The notes under the pieces are model-generated. The model did not search any database. It saw nothing but the letters and a program-made list of their open reading frames with translations, and was not told the DNA's origin. The position numbers and the translations under genes are program-made. A stretch of 5,583 nucleotides of DNA, from assembly GCA_902766805.1 (NCBI GenBank), contig CACXFF010000024.1, forward strand, positions 1 to 5,583. Direction: 5' to 3'. This document shows, in pieces, positions 1 to 5,583 of the stretch (the stretch's first letter is position 1; every line of letters begins with the position of its first letter). Origin of the DNA: an uncultured Coriobacteriaceae bacterium. Its GTDB lineage: Bacteria; Actinomycetota; Coriobacteriia; Coriobacteriales; Atopobiaceae.

Positions 1-49
1 CAAGCGCGTCCCTGCCGTGCAGGGTGCCTTCCTTGTGCAGGTCACTCAT
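1..49 (-). CDS. 5' end of an unidentified gene, cut by the left window edge
   Basis: Only the first 16 codons are inside the window, reading MSDLHKEGTLHGRDAL. The ATG at 49 is supported by a strong Shine-Dalgarno sequence (GGGAGG) six bases upstream. It starts 12 bases after the stop codon of the cysteine hydrolase gene, so the two are almost certainly co-transcribed. Sixteen residues are too few for a family assignment. The start is hydrophilic, with no signal peptide or membrane segment visible. Because the upstream gene resembles a nicotinamidase, nicotinate phosphoribosyltransferase (the next step of NAD salvage) is one possible identity. That is an inference from context, not something the sequence shows. 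Confidence 0.72.
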   Translation of the reverse strand, partial: MSDLHKEGTLHGRDAL

Positions 50-55
50 CTCGTG

Positions 56-61
56 CCTCCC
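56..61 (-). promoter_or_regulatory. Shine-Dalgarno site of the left-edge gene
   Basis: The minus strand reads GGGAGG, then a six-base spacer (CACGAG), then ATG at 49. The site lies entirely in the 12-base gap after the TAA stop of the preceding gene. It decides the start of the truncated gene and shows that it is independently translated. Confidence 0.7.
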
Positions 62-631
62 TTAGGCCAGCGCGGCACACAGCTCGTCGCTACTCACCAC
101 ACGCGCGTCGTAGATCCGCTCCAGGTACTGCTCGCCCTCGTCCTGCGTGCCGTAGAGGAAGGTGTAGGTGGCGTCGGCGGGCACCACCACGTCGTAGCAG
201 CGGTAGTAGGCCCCGGCGGCCGTGTGGCGCACGCAGATGTTGGTGTCGCAGCCAATGATCACGACCGTGCGCACGCCCAGCTCGCGCAGCGTGATGTCGA
301 GCGAGGTGTCGAAGAACGCGTCATAGCGGCGCTTGCGGATCACGTAGTCACCCTCGCGCGGCTCAAGGAAGGCGGCGGGCTCGGCACCCGGGGTGTCCGC
401 CATGCCGTGCTCGCCCCAAAGCGCCAGCTCGTGGTCGATGCTGGGAAGGTGCGCGTCACAGGCGAACAGCACGGGTACCTTCGCGGCGCGGCACGCGTCC
501 ACCACCTGCTTGGCATGGGCACGATAGTGCTCCTCGGCAGGGGCGAGGTCGTTTCCGTAGACCGTGTCGCCGTCGGCACCCTGCAAGATGTCGACGACCA
601 GCAGCGCGGTCGTGCTCTGATCGATGGTCAT
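62..631 (-). CDS. Isochorismatase-superfamily cysteine hydrolase, nicotinamidase-like
   Basis: This is a complete 189-residue cytoplasmic hydrolase, a usual length for the family. It would cleave an amide (or, in isochorismatase relatives, a vinyl ether) using an Asp-Lys-Cys triad. Visible triad residues are D14 (LLVVD, end of the first beta strand), K100 (IRKRRYDAFF) and C133 (GCDTNICVRHTA, the nucleophile after the likely cis-peptide turn). D59, H61, H67 and H75, with W72, fall in a spacing very like the metal-binding Asp/His/His/His and nearby Trp of mycobacterial PncA, so nicotinamidase is the favoured activity. The QNDF sequence that follows the catalytic Asp in many nicotinamidases is absent; here it reads DILQGAD. 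Another small amide as substrate therefore remains possible. The ATG at 631 is chosen because AAAGGAG lies seven bases upstream; the open frame extends further up to 721, but that part covers the promoter region. It is the first gene of a unit that continues into the left-edge gene 12 bases downstream. Confidence 0.9.
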   Translation of the reverse strand: MTIDQSTTALLVVDILQGADGDTVYGNDLAPAEEHYRAHAKQVVDACRAAKVPVLFACDAHLPSIDHELALWGEHGMADTPGAEPAAFLEPREGDYVIRKRRYDAFFDTSLDITLRELGVRTVVIIGCDTNICVRHTAAGAYYRCYDVVVPADATYTFLYGTQDEGEQYLERIYDARVVSSDELCAALA

Positions 632-638
632 GGCACAG

Positions 639-645
639 CTCCTTT
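639..645 (-). promoter_or_regulatory. Shine-Dalgarno site of the cysteine hydrolase gene
   Basis: AAAGGAG on the minus strand is followed by a seven-base spacer (CTGTGCC) and ATG at 631. This selects the 631 start over an in-frame upstream start at 721, which would add 30 residues unlike the family's N terminus. Confidence 0.8.
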
Positions 646-664
646 CGCGGACGTCAGTGCTGCT

Positions 665-670
665 AGTATA
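665..670 (-). promoter_or_regulatory. Probable -10 box (TATACT) for the hydrolase unit
   Basis: The minus strand carries TATACT, one base from the sigma-70 consensus TATAAT, and it stands out against the very GC-rich surroundings. Transcription would start near 658, giving a leader of about 27 bases before the ATG at 631. The hexamer 17 bases upstream (GCTCCC, 688-693) is a poor -35 match. No TG extension precedes the -10. The promoter may therefore be weak or need an activator. A TTGACG at 716-721 matches a -35 box but is 45 bases from the -10, too far to pair with it. Confidence 0.5.
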
Positions 671-743
671 CGTCTGTCGTGCAGCCAGGGAGCCAGCCGT
701 CCGACGCGGCCACGCCGTCAACGCTCACCCCCGCACGTCCGTC

Positions 744-2594
744 TCAGGCCTGCGCGTCGAACTGGGAGCGGTAGAGCTCGGCGTAGAGCCCACCCGCAGC
801 GAGCAGCTCATCGTGCGTGCCGCGCTCGCGGATGCCGCCGCCGTCCAGCACCAGGATGCAGTCGGCGTCGCGCACGGTGGAGAGGCGATGCGCGACCACC
901 ACGCTCGTGCGCCCGGAGATGAGCTCGTCGAAGGCGCGTGTGACCAGCGCCTCGGTGCGGGTGTCGATGGAGCTCGTGGCCTCGTCGAGCAGCAGGACGG
1001 GAGGGTCGGCAAGCATGACGCGCGCGATGCAGAGCAGCTGGCGCTGGCCCGCCGAGAGCGAGCCGCCGTCCTCGGACAGCACGGTGTCGTACCCCTGGGG
1101 CAGACGCTTGATGAAGCGGTCGGCGCGCGCGGCATGTGCCGCAGCCTCGATTTGGGCGCGCGTCGCGTCGGGACGGCCGTAGGCGATGTTGTCGGCCACC
1201 GTCCCCTGGAAGATCCAGCTCTCCTGCAACACCATGCCGAAGGCGCGGCGCAGGCTCGCGGTCCGCACCCGAGAGATGTCAACGTCGTCCAGGTAGATCG
1301 TGCCCTCGCGCGGGTCGTAGAAGCGCAGGAACAGGTTCATGATCGTGGTCTTGCCGGCGCCGGTGGGGCCCACGATCGCGATGCGCTGCCCCGGCTGCGC
1401 GCAGAAGCTTACCCCGTCCAGGACCGTCTGCCCCTCCACGTAGCCGAAGCTCACGTCGCGCACCTCGAGCTTGCCACGCGGCCGACCGAGCTCGAGGGCG
1501 TCCGGGGCGTCCGGCTCCACCTCGGGCGCGTCAAGCAGGGCGAAGAGCCTGCGTGCCGAGGCAAAGGCCGCCTGCAGCTGCGTGACCACGCCGGATATCT
1601 CGTTGAAGGGCTTCATGTACTGGTTGGCGTAGGACAGGAAGCTCTGCACCTGGCCCACCGTGAGCGGCGCGGGCCAACCGGTCGCCAGGCCCAGCACGCC
1701 CATGAGGGCCACCGCGGCGTAGGTGAGGTTGTTGACCACGCGCGTGCCGGGATTGGTCAGCGAACTCACGAACTGCGCGTGCTCGCCCGCCACGTAGAGC
1801 TCGGCATTCATCGCGTCGAACGCCTCCTGGGAGGCCTGCTCGCGGCCGAAGAGGCGCACGAGCGCCTGGTTGCCGACGCGCTCCTCCACAAACGCCGACA
1901 GCTCGCCCTGCAGCCGCTGCTGCTCGGCGAACGAGTCGCGCGAGAAGCGCGCGATGGCGCCCGCCGCAAGGATGGACAGCGGCGTGACCACGACGACCAC
2001 CGCCGTGACCGCGACGGAGAGCGACAGCATGAAGCACAGCGTCCCGACGATGGTCACCACGCCCACCAGCAGCTGGTTCAGACCCTGCAACAGGCCGTCG
2101 CCCATCGCGTCCACGTCGGAGGACACGCGCGCCACCAAGTCGCCACGCGGATGCCCGTCGATGGTCGCCACCGTGAGGCGGTTGAGCTTGGCATAGGCCT
2201 CCACCCGCAGGTCACGCACCGTGCGGAAGGAAAGGCGGTTCGTGCCATAGCCCGAGAGCCACTGGCACAGGGAGGCCACCGCCACGACGGCCAACAGGCG
2301 CAGGGCGGTGGCGCCGAGCACCTCGAAGTCCACCCGTCCCGCGCCAACGCACACGTCGATGGCCTGTCCGATGAGGATGGGCACGTAGAGCTGGGCGACG
2401 ACCGAGACGGCAGCCGCCACGAACGACACGAGCAGCCAGCCCGCATGAGGCGCGACGAAGCCCGCGATGCGCCGCAGCACCTCGCCCGTCGGCAGCTCGC
2501 GCGCGTCCAGGGCGGAACGCACGCGCTCGTCCACGCCGCTGGGACCCGCCGCGCTCGCGAGCGCAGAGCCGGTGCTGTAGGGGTTGCCCGCCAT
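744..2594 (-). CDS. Heterodimeric ABC exporter, consensus-site subunit (permease-ATPase fusion)
   Basis: This 616-residue half-transporter has a membrane domain followed by a nucleotide-binding domain, the architecture of type IV (MsbA/LmrCD-like) exporters. A hydrophilic N-terminal stretch of about 45 residues precedes membrane segments near 52-80, 93-115, 173-190, 193-214 and 288-310. The ATPase domain has an aromatic Y385, Walker A GPTGAGKTT (409-417), Q-loop Q457, Walker B LLLDE with catalytic E538, and switch His H569. Its signature is LSAGQ (513-517) rather than LSGGQ. The subunit thus supplies the catalytic Glu and His of the competent ATP site and an altered signature to the other site. 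The ATG at 2594 overlaps the TGA of the preceding subunit gene (TGATG) and has a purine-rich ribosome site five bases upstream; an in-frame GTG at 2618 is less likely. The substrate cannot be read from sequence; drugs, lipids or peptides are all exported by this family. Confidence 0.93.
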   Translation of the reverse strand: MAGNPYSTGSALASAAGPSGVDERVRSALDARELPTGEVLRRIAGFVAPHAGWLLVSFVAAAVSVVAQLYVPILIGQAIDVCVGAGRVDFEVLGATALRLLAVVAVASLCQWLSGYGTNRLSFRTVRDLRVEAYAKLNRLTVATIDGHPRGDLVARVSSDVDAMGDGLLQGLNQLLVGVVTIVGTLCFMLSLSVAVTAVVVVVTPLSILAAGAIARFSRDSFAEQQRLQGELSAFVEERVGNQALVRLFGREQASQEAFDAMNAELYVAGEHAQFVSSLTNPGTRVVNNLTYAAVALMGVLGLATGWPAPLTVGQVQSFLSYANQYMKPFNEISGVVTQLQAAFASARRLFALLDAPEVEPDAPDALELGRPRGKLEVRDVSFGYVEGQTVLDGVSFCAQPGQRIAIVGPTGAGKTTIMNLFLRFYDPREGTIYLDDVDISRVRTASLRRAFGMVLQESWIFQGTVADNIAYGRPDATRAQIEAAAHAARADRFIKRLPQGYDTVLSEDGGSLSAGQRQLLCIARVMLADPPVLLLDEATSSIDTRTEALVTRAFDELISGRTSVVVAHRLSTVRDADCILVLDGGGIRERGTHDELLAAGGLYAELYRSQFDAQA

Positions 2595-4342
2595 CAGCGC
2601 CCCCCTTCCAGCATGCACGCTTCTGGCAGGTCCACGTGCTGCGTCTCGCAGATCTCGCGGTACACCGCACAGCCGCGCGCCAGCTCGTCATGGCTGCCCA
2701 GGCCCATGACCTCGCCGCCCGACAGCACGCAGATGAGATCGGCCGCGCGGACGGAAGCGACGCGCTGCGAGACGATGACGGTGGCGTCGAGCCCGTCCAT
2801 CTCCTGCAAGGCCGCACGCAGCCGGGCGTCCGTCGCGTAGTCCAGGGCAGAGGATGCGTCATCGAGCACGAGCACGCGCGGCTGGCGCACCAGGGCACGG
2901 GCGATGGTGAGGCGCTGGCGCTGCCCGCCCGAGAAGTTGCGTCCGTCGGCCTCGACCGGCGCGTCCAGCCCCTCGTCCAGCGCGCGCACGAAATCCGCAG
3001 CCTGCGCCCGCTCGAGGGCCTCCCACAGCTCCGCGTCGGTCGCGTCGTCGCGTCCCCACAGCAGGTTGGAACGCACGGTCCCGCGCACGAGCGCGACGCG
3101 CTGCGGCACGTAGCCCATGCAGCCCCGCAGCTGCGCGAGGTCCCAGGCGCGCACGTCCTGCCCCAGCACGCTCACGCTGCCTGCGCTCGCGTCGTAGCTG
3201 CGCGCAAACAGGGACGCCAGGGTGGACTTGCCCGAGCCCGTGCCGCCGATGATGCCCAGCCGGGCGCCGCACGGCACGGAGAGGCTCACGTGCTGCAGCG
3301 CGGGTGCGCCGCCTCCCGGGTAGGTGAAGCTCACGTCGCGCAGCTCGAGAGCGCATGCCGGGGCGGCAGGCAGCCCGGCCTGCGCGTCGGCGGCCGTGCG
3401 CACGCTCGGGACGGCGTTGAGCACCTCTGTCACGCGCCGCGCGCTCGCGCCGGCTCGCGTGTAGGTGATCACGAGGTTGGCCACGTAGCCGACCGCGACC
3501 AGTGCCTGGTTCATGTAGGTGACGAACGCCACGAGCTGCCCTTGCGTGAGATTGCCGGCGTACACGCGCCCGCCGCCCAACACCAGGATGGCGGCGATGC
3601 CGGCGTCGAGCACGAGCAGCGTGAGCGGGTTGAGCAGCGCCGAAAGCCTGCCCGCGCTCACGGAGACGTCGGCCTGTTCGGCGGCCGCCTGCTCGAAGCG
3701 CTGCTGTTCGTGCCCCTCGCGGACGAAGGCGCGCACCACGCGCGTGCCCGCAAGCCCTTCGCGCACGATCGCGCTCACGCGGTCGAGCTTCTCCTGCGCC
3801 ACGCGGAAGTACGGCAGGCTCCTGCCCATGACCACCCAGAAGATGACGCCCACGACCGGCAGGCAGAGCAGGAAGACCAAGCCCAAGTGCCAGTCGATGA
3901 GCAGGGCCGACAGCACGCTCAGGACGGCGAGCACCGGCCAGCGTATGAGCATGCGGATGGTGAGCGCCACCGCAAGCTGCAGCTGATTGACGTCGGAGGT
4001 GATGCGCGTGATGAGGCTCGCGGTCCCGAAGGCGTCCACCTGCTCTTGTGACAGCTCGTTCACCTGGGCATAGAGCGCCGAACGCAGGTCGGTCCCGAAG
4101 CCTTGGGCCGTGAGCGCCGCGACCTTCTGGCAAGCCAGCGTGGAGAGGAAGCCCACGACGGCCATCGCGGCCAGCAGCCCGACGATCGACAGCAGCTCCG
4201 AGCTGTCCGCCCCCGCCACCGCGCGGTCGATCATGTGCGCCACGAGCAGCGGCGTCACGATCTCGAAGAGCACCTCCACGACCTTGGTGAGGGGGCCGAT
4301 CACGAACCAGCGCCGGTAGGGCCGACAGAAGCGCCGCAGCAT
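2594..4342 (-). CDS. Heterodimeric ABC exporter, degenerate-site subunit (permease-ATPase fusion)
   Basis: This 582-residue half-transporter has a membrane domain (about 1-310) and an ATPase domain (about 330-565). Hydrophobic segments lie near 12-36, 49-71, 135-150, 152-172, 238-257 and 270-292. The ATPase domain shows Y341, Walker A GGTGSGKST (366-374), Q414 and a canonical signature FSGGQ (470-474). Its Walker B is LVLDD, with D495 where the catalytic Glu is expected, and the switch motif is SQR with Q526 instead of His. This Asp/Gln pair is the known mark of the degenerate subunit in TM287/288- and LmrCD-type heterodimers, so it is probably a functional adaptation rather than decay. The next gene overlaps the TGA stop by one base and encodes the partner. 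The start is uncertain. ATG at 4342 gives the usual N terminus (MLRRFCRPYRRWF); GTG at 4357 would overlap the ABC-F stop (TAGTG), and GTG at 4393 would overlap that gene by 37 bases. None has an ideal ribosome site. Confidence 0.92.
   Translation of the reverse strand: MLRRFCRPYRRWFVIGPLTKVVEVLFEIVTPLLVAHMIDRAVAGADSSELLSIVGLLAAMAVVGFLSTLACQKVAALTAQGFGTDLRSALYAQVNELSQEQVDAFGTASLITRITSDVNQLQLAVALTIRMLIRWPVLAVLSVLSALLIDWHLGLVFLLCLPVVGVIFWVVMGRSLPYFRVAQEKLDRVSAIVREGLAGTRVVRAFVREGHEQQRFEQAAAEQADVSVSAGRLSALLNPLTLLVLDAGIAAILVLGGGRVYAGNLTQGQLVAFVTYMNQALVAVGYVANLVITYTRAGASARRVTEVLNAVPSVRTAADAQAGLPAAPACALELRDVSFTYPGGGAPALQHVSLSVPCGARLGIIGGTGSGKSTLASLFARSYDASAGSVSVLGQDVRAWDLAQLRGCMGYVPQRVALVRGTVRSNLLWGRDDATDAELWEALERAQAADFVRALDEGLDAPVEADGRNFSGGQRQRLTIARALVRQPRVLVLDDASSALDYATDARLRAALQEMDGLDATVIVSQRVASVRAADLICVLSGGEVMGLGSHDELARGCAVYREICETQHVDLPEACMLEGGR
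2600..2609 (-). promoter_or_regulatory. Shine-Dalgarno site of the second exporter gene, inside the first
   Basis: GGAAGGGGGG on the minus strand lies five bases before the ATG at 2594. It encodes the last codons of the preceding subunit (Glu-Gly-Gly). With the TGATG stop/start overlap it suggests translational coupling, which would help make the two subunits in equal amounts. It also favours 2594 over an in-frame GTG at 2618. Confidence 0.7.
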
Positions 4343-4356
4343 CTCAGACGACGTCA

Positions 4357-5583
4357 CTATCCGATACCCAGCCTCTCTGAGAGCTCCAACCACTCGTCCT
4401 CGAGCGCCGCCTGCTCCGCCAGAGCCGCGTCGAGCAGCTCCTGAAGGGCCGTGAGCGCCGCGAAGTCGCTGGGGTTGGCAGCGGCCATCTGCGAACGGAT
4501 GTCGTCGGGGGCGGCCGCGACCTTGTCCAAGCGCCGCTCTATGGCGTCGAAGCGCTTCTTGAGGTCACGACGCTCCTGGTTGGTGAGCTGCGCGGGCGCG
4601 TCTTGAGCGACAGGGTCCTGCGCCGCGGGGGCACTCGGCGCGGACGTCCTAGCGTAACGGGCCGCGCGTTGGGCGGACACCAGGCGCAGGTACTCGTCCA
4701 CCCCTCCTGGCACGTGGCGCACATGCCCGTCAATCAGGGCGTACTGGTGGTCGGTCACGCGCTCCATCAGGTAGCGGTCGTGCGTGACCAGCAGCAGGGT
4801 ACCCGGCCAGGTGTCCAGCAGGTCCTCAAGCACGGCGAGCATGTCGGTGTCCAGGTCGTTGCCCGGCTCGTCGAGCACGAGCACGTTGGGCTCGTCGAGC
4901 AGCACGCACAGGATCGCGAGGCGACGGCGCTGGCCGCCCGACAGGTCGCAGACGCGCGTGAGCAGCTCGCGCTTGTCGAAGCCCAGGCGTTCCAGGAGCT
5001 TGGCAGGCGTGGTCTCCTTGCCGTCGACCACCACGCTGCGCTTCACGGAGTTCAGCAGCTCCTGCACCGAGTAGCGCTCGTGGGCACGCAGCACGGTGAG
5101 GTCCTGGGAGAGCAGCCCGAACTTGACCGTCTTGCCAATCTTCACGTGGCCGCGCGTGGGCGCGAGCTTGCCCTGCATGAGCCCGAGCAGCGTGGACTTG
5201 CCCGCGCCGTTCTCGCCCAGGATGCCGTAGCGGTCGCCGGGGCCGATGATCCACTCGGGCACGTCCACCACGTCCGGGCCGCCCGGGTAGGCAAAGCCCA
5301 CCTGCCTGAGCTCGATGACCTGCTTGCCGAGGCGCGAGACGGCCATGCGCTTGAGCTCGAGCTCGTTGCGCAGCTCGGGCACGTCGGCCACCAGGGCCTG
5401 GGCCTCGGCCACGCGGAACTTGGGCTTGGTCGAGCGGGCCTGCGCGCCGCGCGACAGCCAGGCGAGCTCGCGACGCAGCATGGTCTGGCGGCGCGCCTCG
5501 TCAACCTGCGCCTGGCGCTCGCGTTCGACGCGCTGCTGCACGTAGGCCGAGAAGCCACCCTCGAAGGGGTCCACGCGTCCGTC
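4357..5583 (-). CDS. Uup-type ABC-F ATPase, C-terminal 408 residues (5' end outside window)
   Basis: The reading frame is open to the right edge, so the start and most of the first ATPase domain are missing. The fragment begins at the end of domain 1 (VDPFEGGFSAYVQQ), continues with the charged linker carrying the Uup-like block LAWLSRGAQARSTK (about 40-53), and then has a full second ATPase domain. That domain shows Walker A GENGAGKST (123-131), Q160, signature LSGGQ (214-218), Walker B VLVLDE with D238/E239, and H268 in VTHDR. A low-complexity Ala/Pro stretch (about 313-332) leads to a C-terminal helical, probably coiled-coil, domain (333-408) as in Uup. There are no membrane segments, so this is a soluble protein. 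ABC-F proteins act on ribosomes as translation factors or antibiotic-protection proteins; Uup has been linked to ribosome function and DNA-intermediate stability. The Walker B neighbourhood reads LDEPGNDLD where LDEPTNDLD is usual. It is likely the upstream gene of the exporter unit. Confidence 0.93.
   Translation of the reverse strand, partial: DGRVDPFEGGFSAYVQQRVERERQAQVDEARRQTMLRRELAWLSRGAQARSTKPKFRVAEAQALVADVPELRNELELKRMAVSRLGKQVIELRQVGFAYPGGPDVVDVPEWIIGPGDRYGILGENGAGKSTLLGLMQGKLAPTRGHVKIGKTVKFGLLSQDLTVLRAHERYSVQELLNSVKRSVVVDGKETTPAKLLERLGFDKRELLTRVCDLSGGQRRRLAILCVLLDEPNVLVLDEPGNDLDTDMLAVLEDLLDTWPGTLLLVTHDRYLMERVTDHQYALIDGHVRHVPGGVDEYLRLVSAQRAARYARTSAPSAPAAQDPVAQDAPAQLTNQERRDLKKRFDAIERRLDKVAAAPDDIRSQMAAANPSDFAALTALQELLDAALAEQAALEDEWLELSERLGIG

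Noticed and set aside
703..719. Imperfect hairpin (six pairs with one bulge) after the exporter stop, as a possible terminator
   Set aside because: The stem is short and bulged and no T-rich run follows it on the minus strand. Such hairpins are common by chance in sequence this GC-rich, so I do not call a terminator.
716..721. TTGACG as a -35 box
   Set aside because: It matches the consensus well, but the TATACT -10 is 45 bases away and the sequence 17 bases downstream (GGCTGG) is not a -10.
17..922. 301-codon open frame on the plus strand across the hydrolase and promoter region
   Set aside because: It is antisense to a clearly recognisable hydrolase with an intact triad, and it ends in Arg-rich low-complexity sequence. 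No ribosome site or family resemblance is visible.
624..2840. 738-codon open frame on the plus strand
   Set aside because: It lies opposite the exporter and hydrolase genes. Its translation is rich in His, Arg, Ala and Gly with no domain pattern. It is what GC-rich third positions produce on the opposite strand; the minus-strand frames have full, ordered ABC motifs.
2636..4051. 471-codon open frame on the plus strand
   Set aside because: Same explanation: a shadow of the degenerate-site exporter subunit, with low-complexity His/Arg/Ala-rich composition and no recognisable motif.
4357..5574. GTG at 5574 as the true start of the ABC-F gene
   Set aside because: The frame is open to the window edge and the fragment begins partway through the normal ABC-F architecture, right at the end of domain 1. 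The gene most likely starts outside the window.

Overview
This is a GC-rich window with dense coding on the minus strand and strong preference for G or C at third codon positions. That composition, the compact overlapping genes and the protein sequences suggest a high-GC actinobacterium. A Coriobacteriia member (Olsenella/Atopobium/Collinsella type) is my best guess, from general family resemblance only; no marker gene in the window settles it.

All genes read right to left. At the right edge (5583 down to 4357) lies the 3' part of an ABC-F ATPase of the Uup type: the inter-domain linker, the second nucleotide-binding domain and a C-terminal coiled-coil tail. It runs almost directly into two half-size ABC exporter genes (4342-2594 and 2594-744), which overlap each other by one base in a TGATG junction. 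Together they form a heterodimeric type IV exporter with the usual asymmetry: the first subunit has a degenerate ATP site (Asp for catalytic Glu, Gln for switch His), and the second carries the canonical Glu and His but an altered signature, LSAGQ. The three ABC genes look like one transcription unit.

A 112-base gap (632-743) follows, the only sizeable non-coding stretch. It holds a good -10 box (TATACT) and a strong Shine-Dalgarno site, but no clear -35 and no convincing terminator. It begins a second unit: a 189-residue cysteine hydrolase of the isochorismatase/nicotinamidase superfamily (631-62), then 12 bases later the first 16 codons of another gene cut off by the left edge. The hydrolase keeps the Asp-Lys-Cys triad and a metal-site pattern like that of nicotinamidase PncA, so nicotinamide deamidation for NAD salvage is a reasonable hypothesis. 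The downstream gene is too short here to identify.

I find no RNA gene, mobile element, CRISPR array or repeat family. The window looks like ordinary chromosomal gene content. The points worth a second look are the ABC-F/exporter linkage, the asymmetric ATP sites, and the possible nicotinamidase with its unidentified partner.
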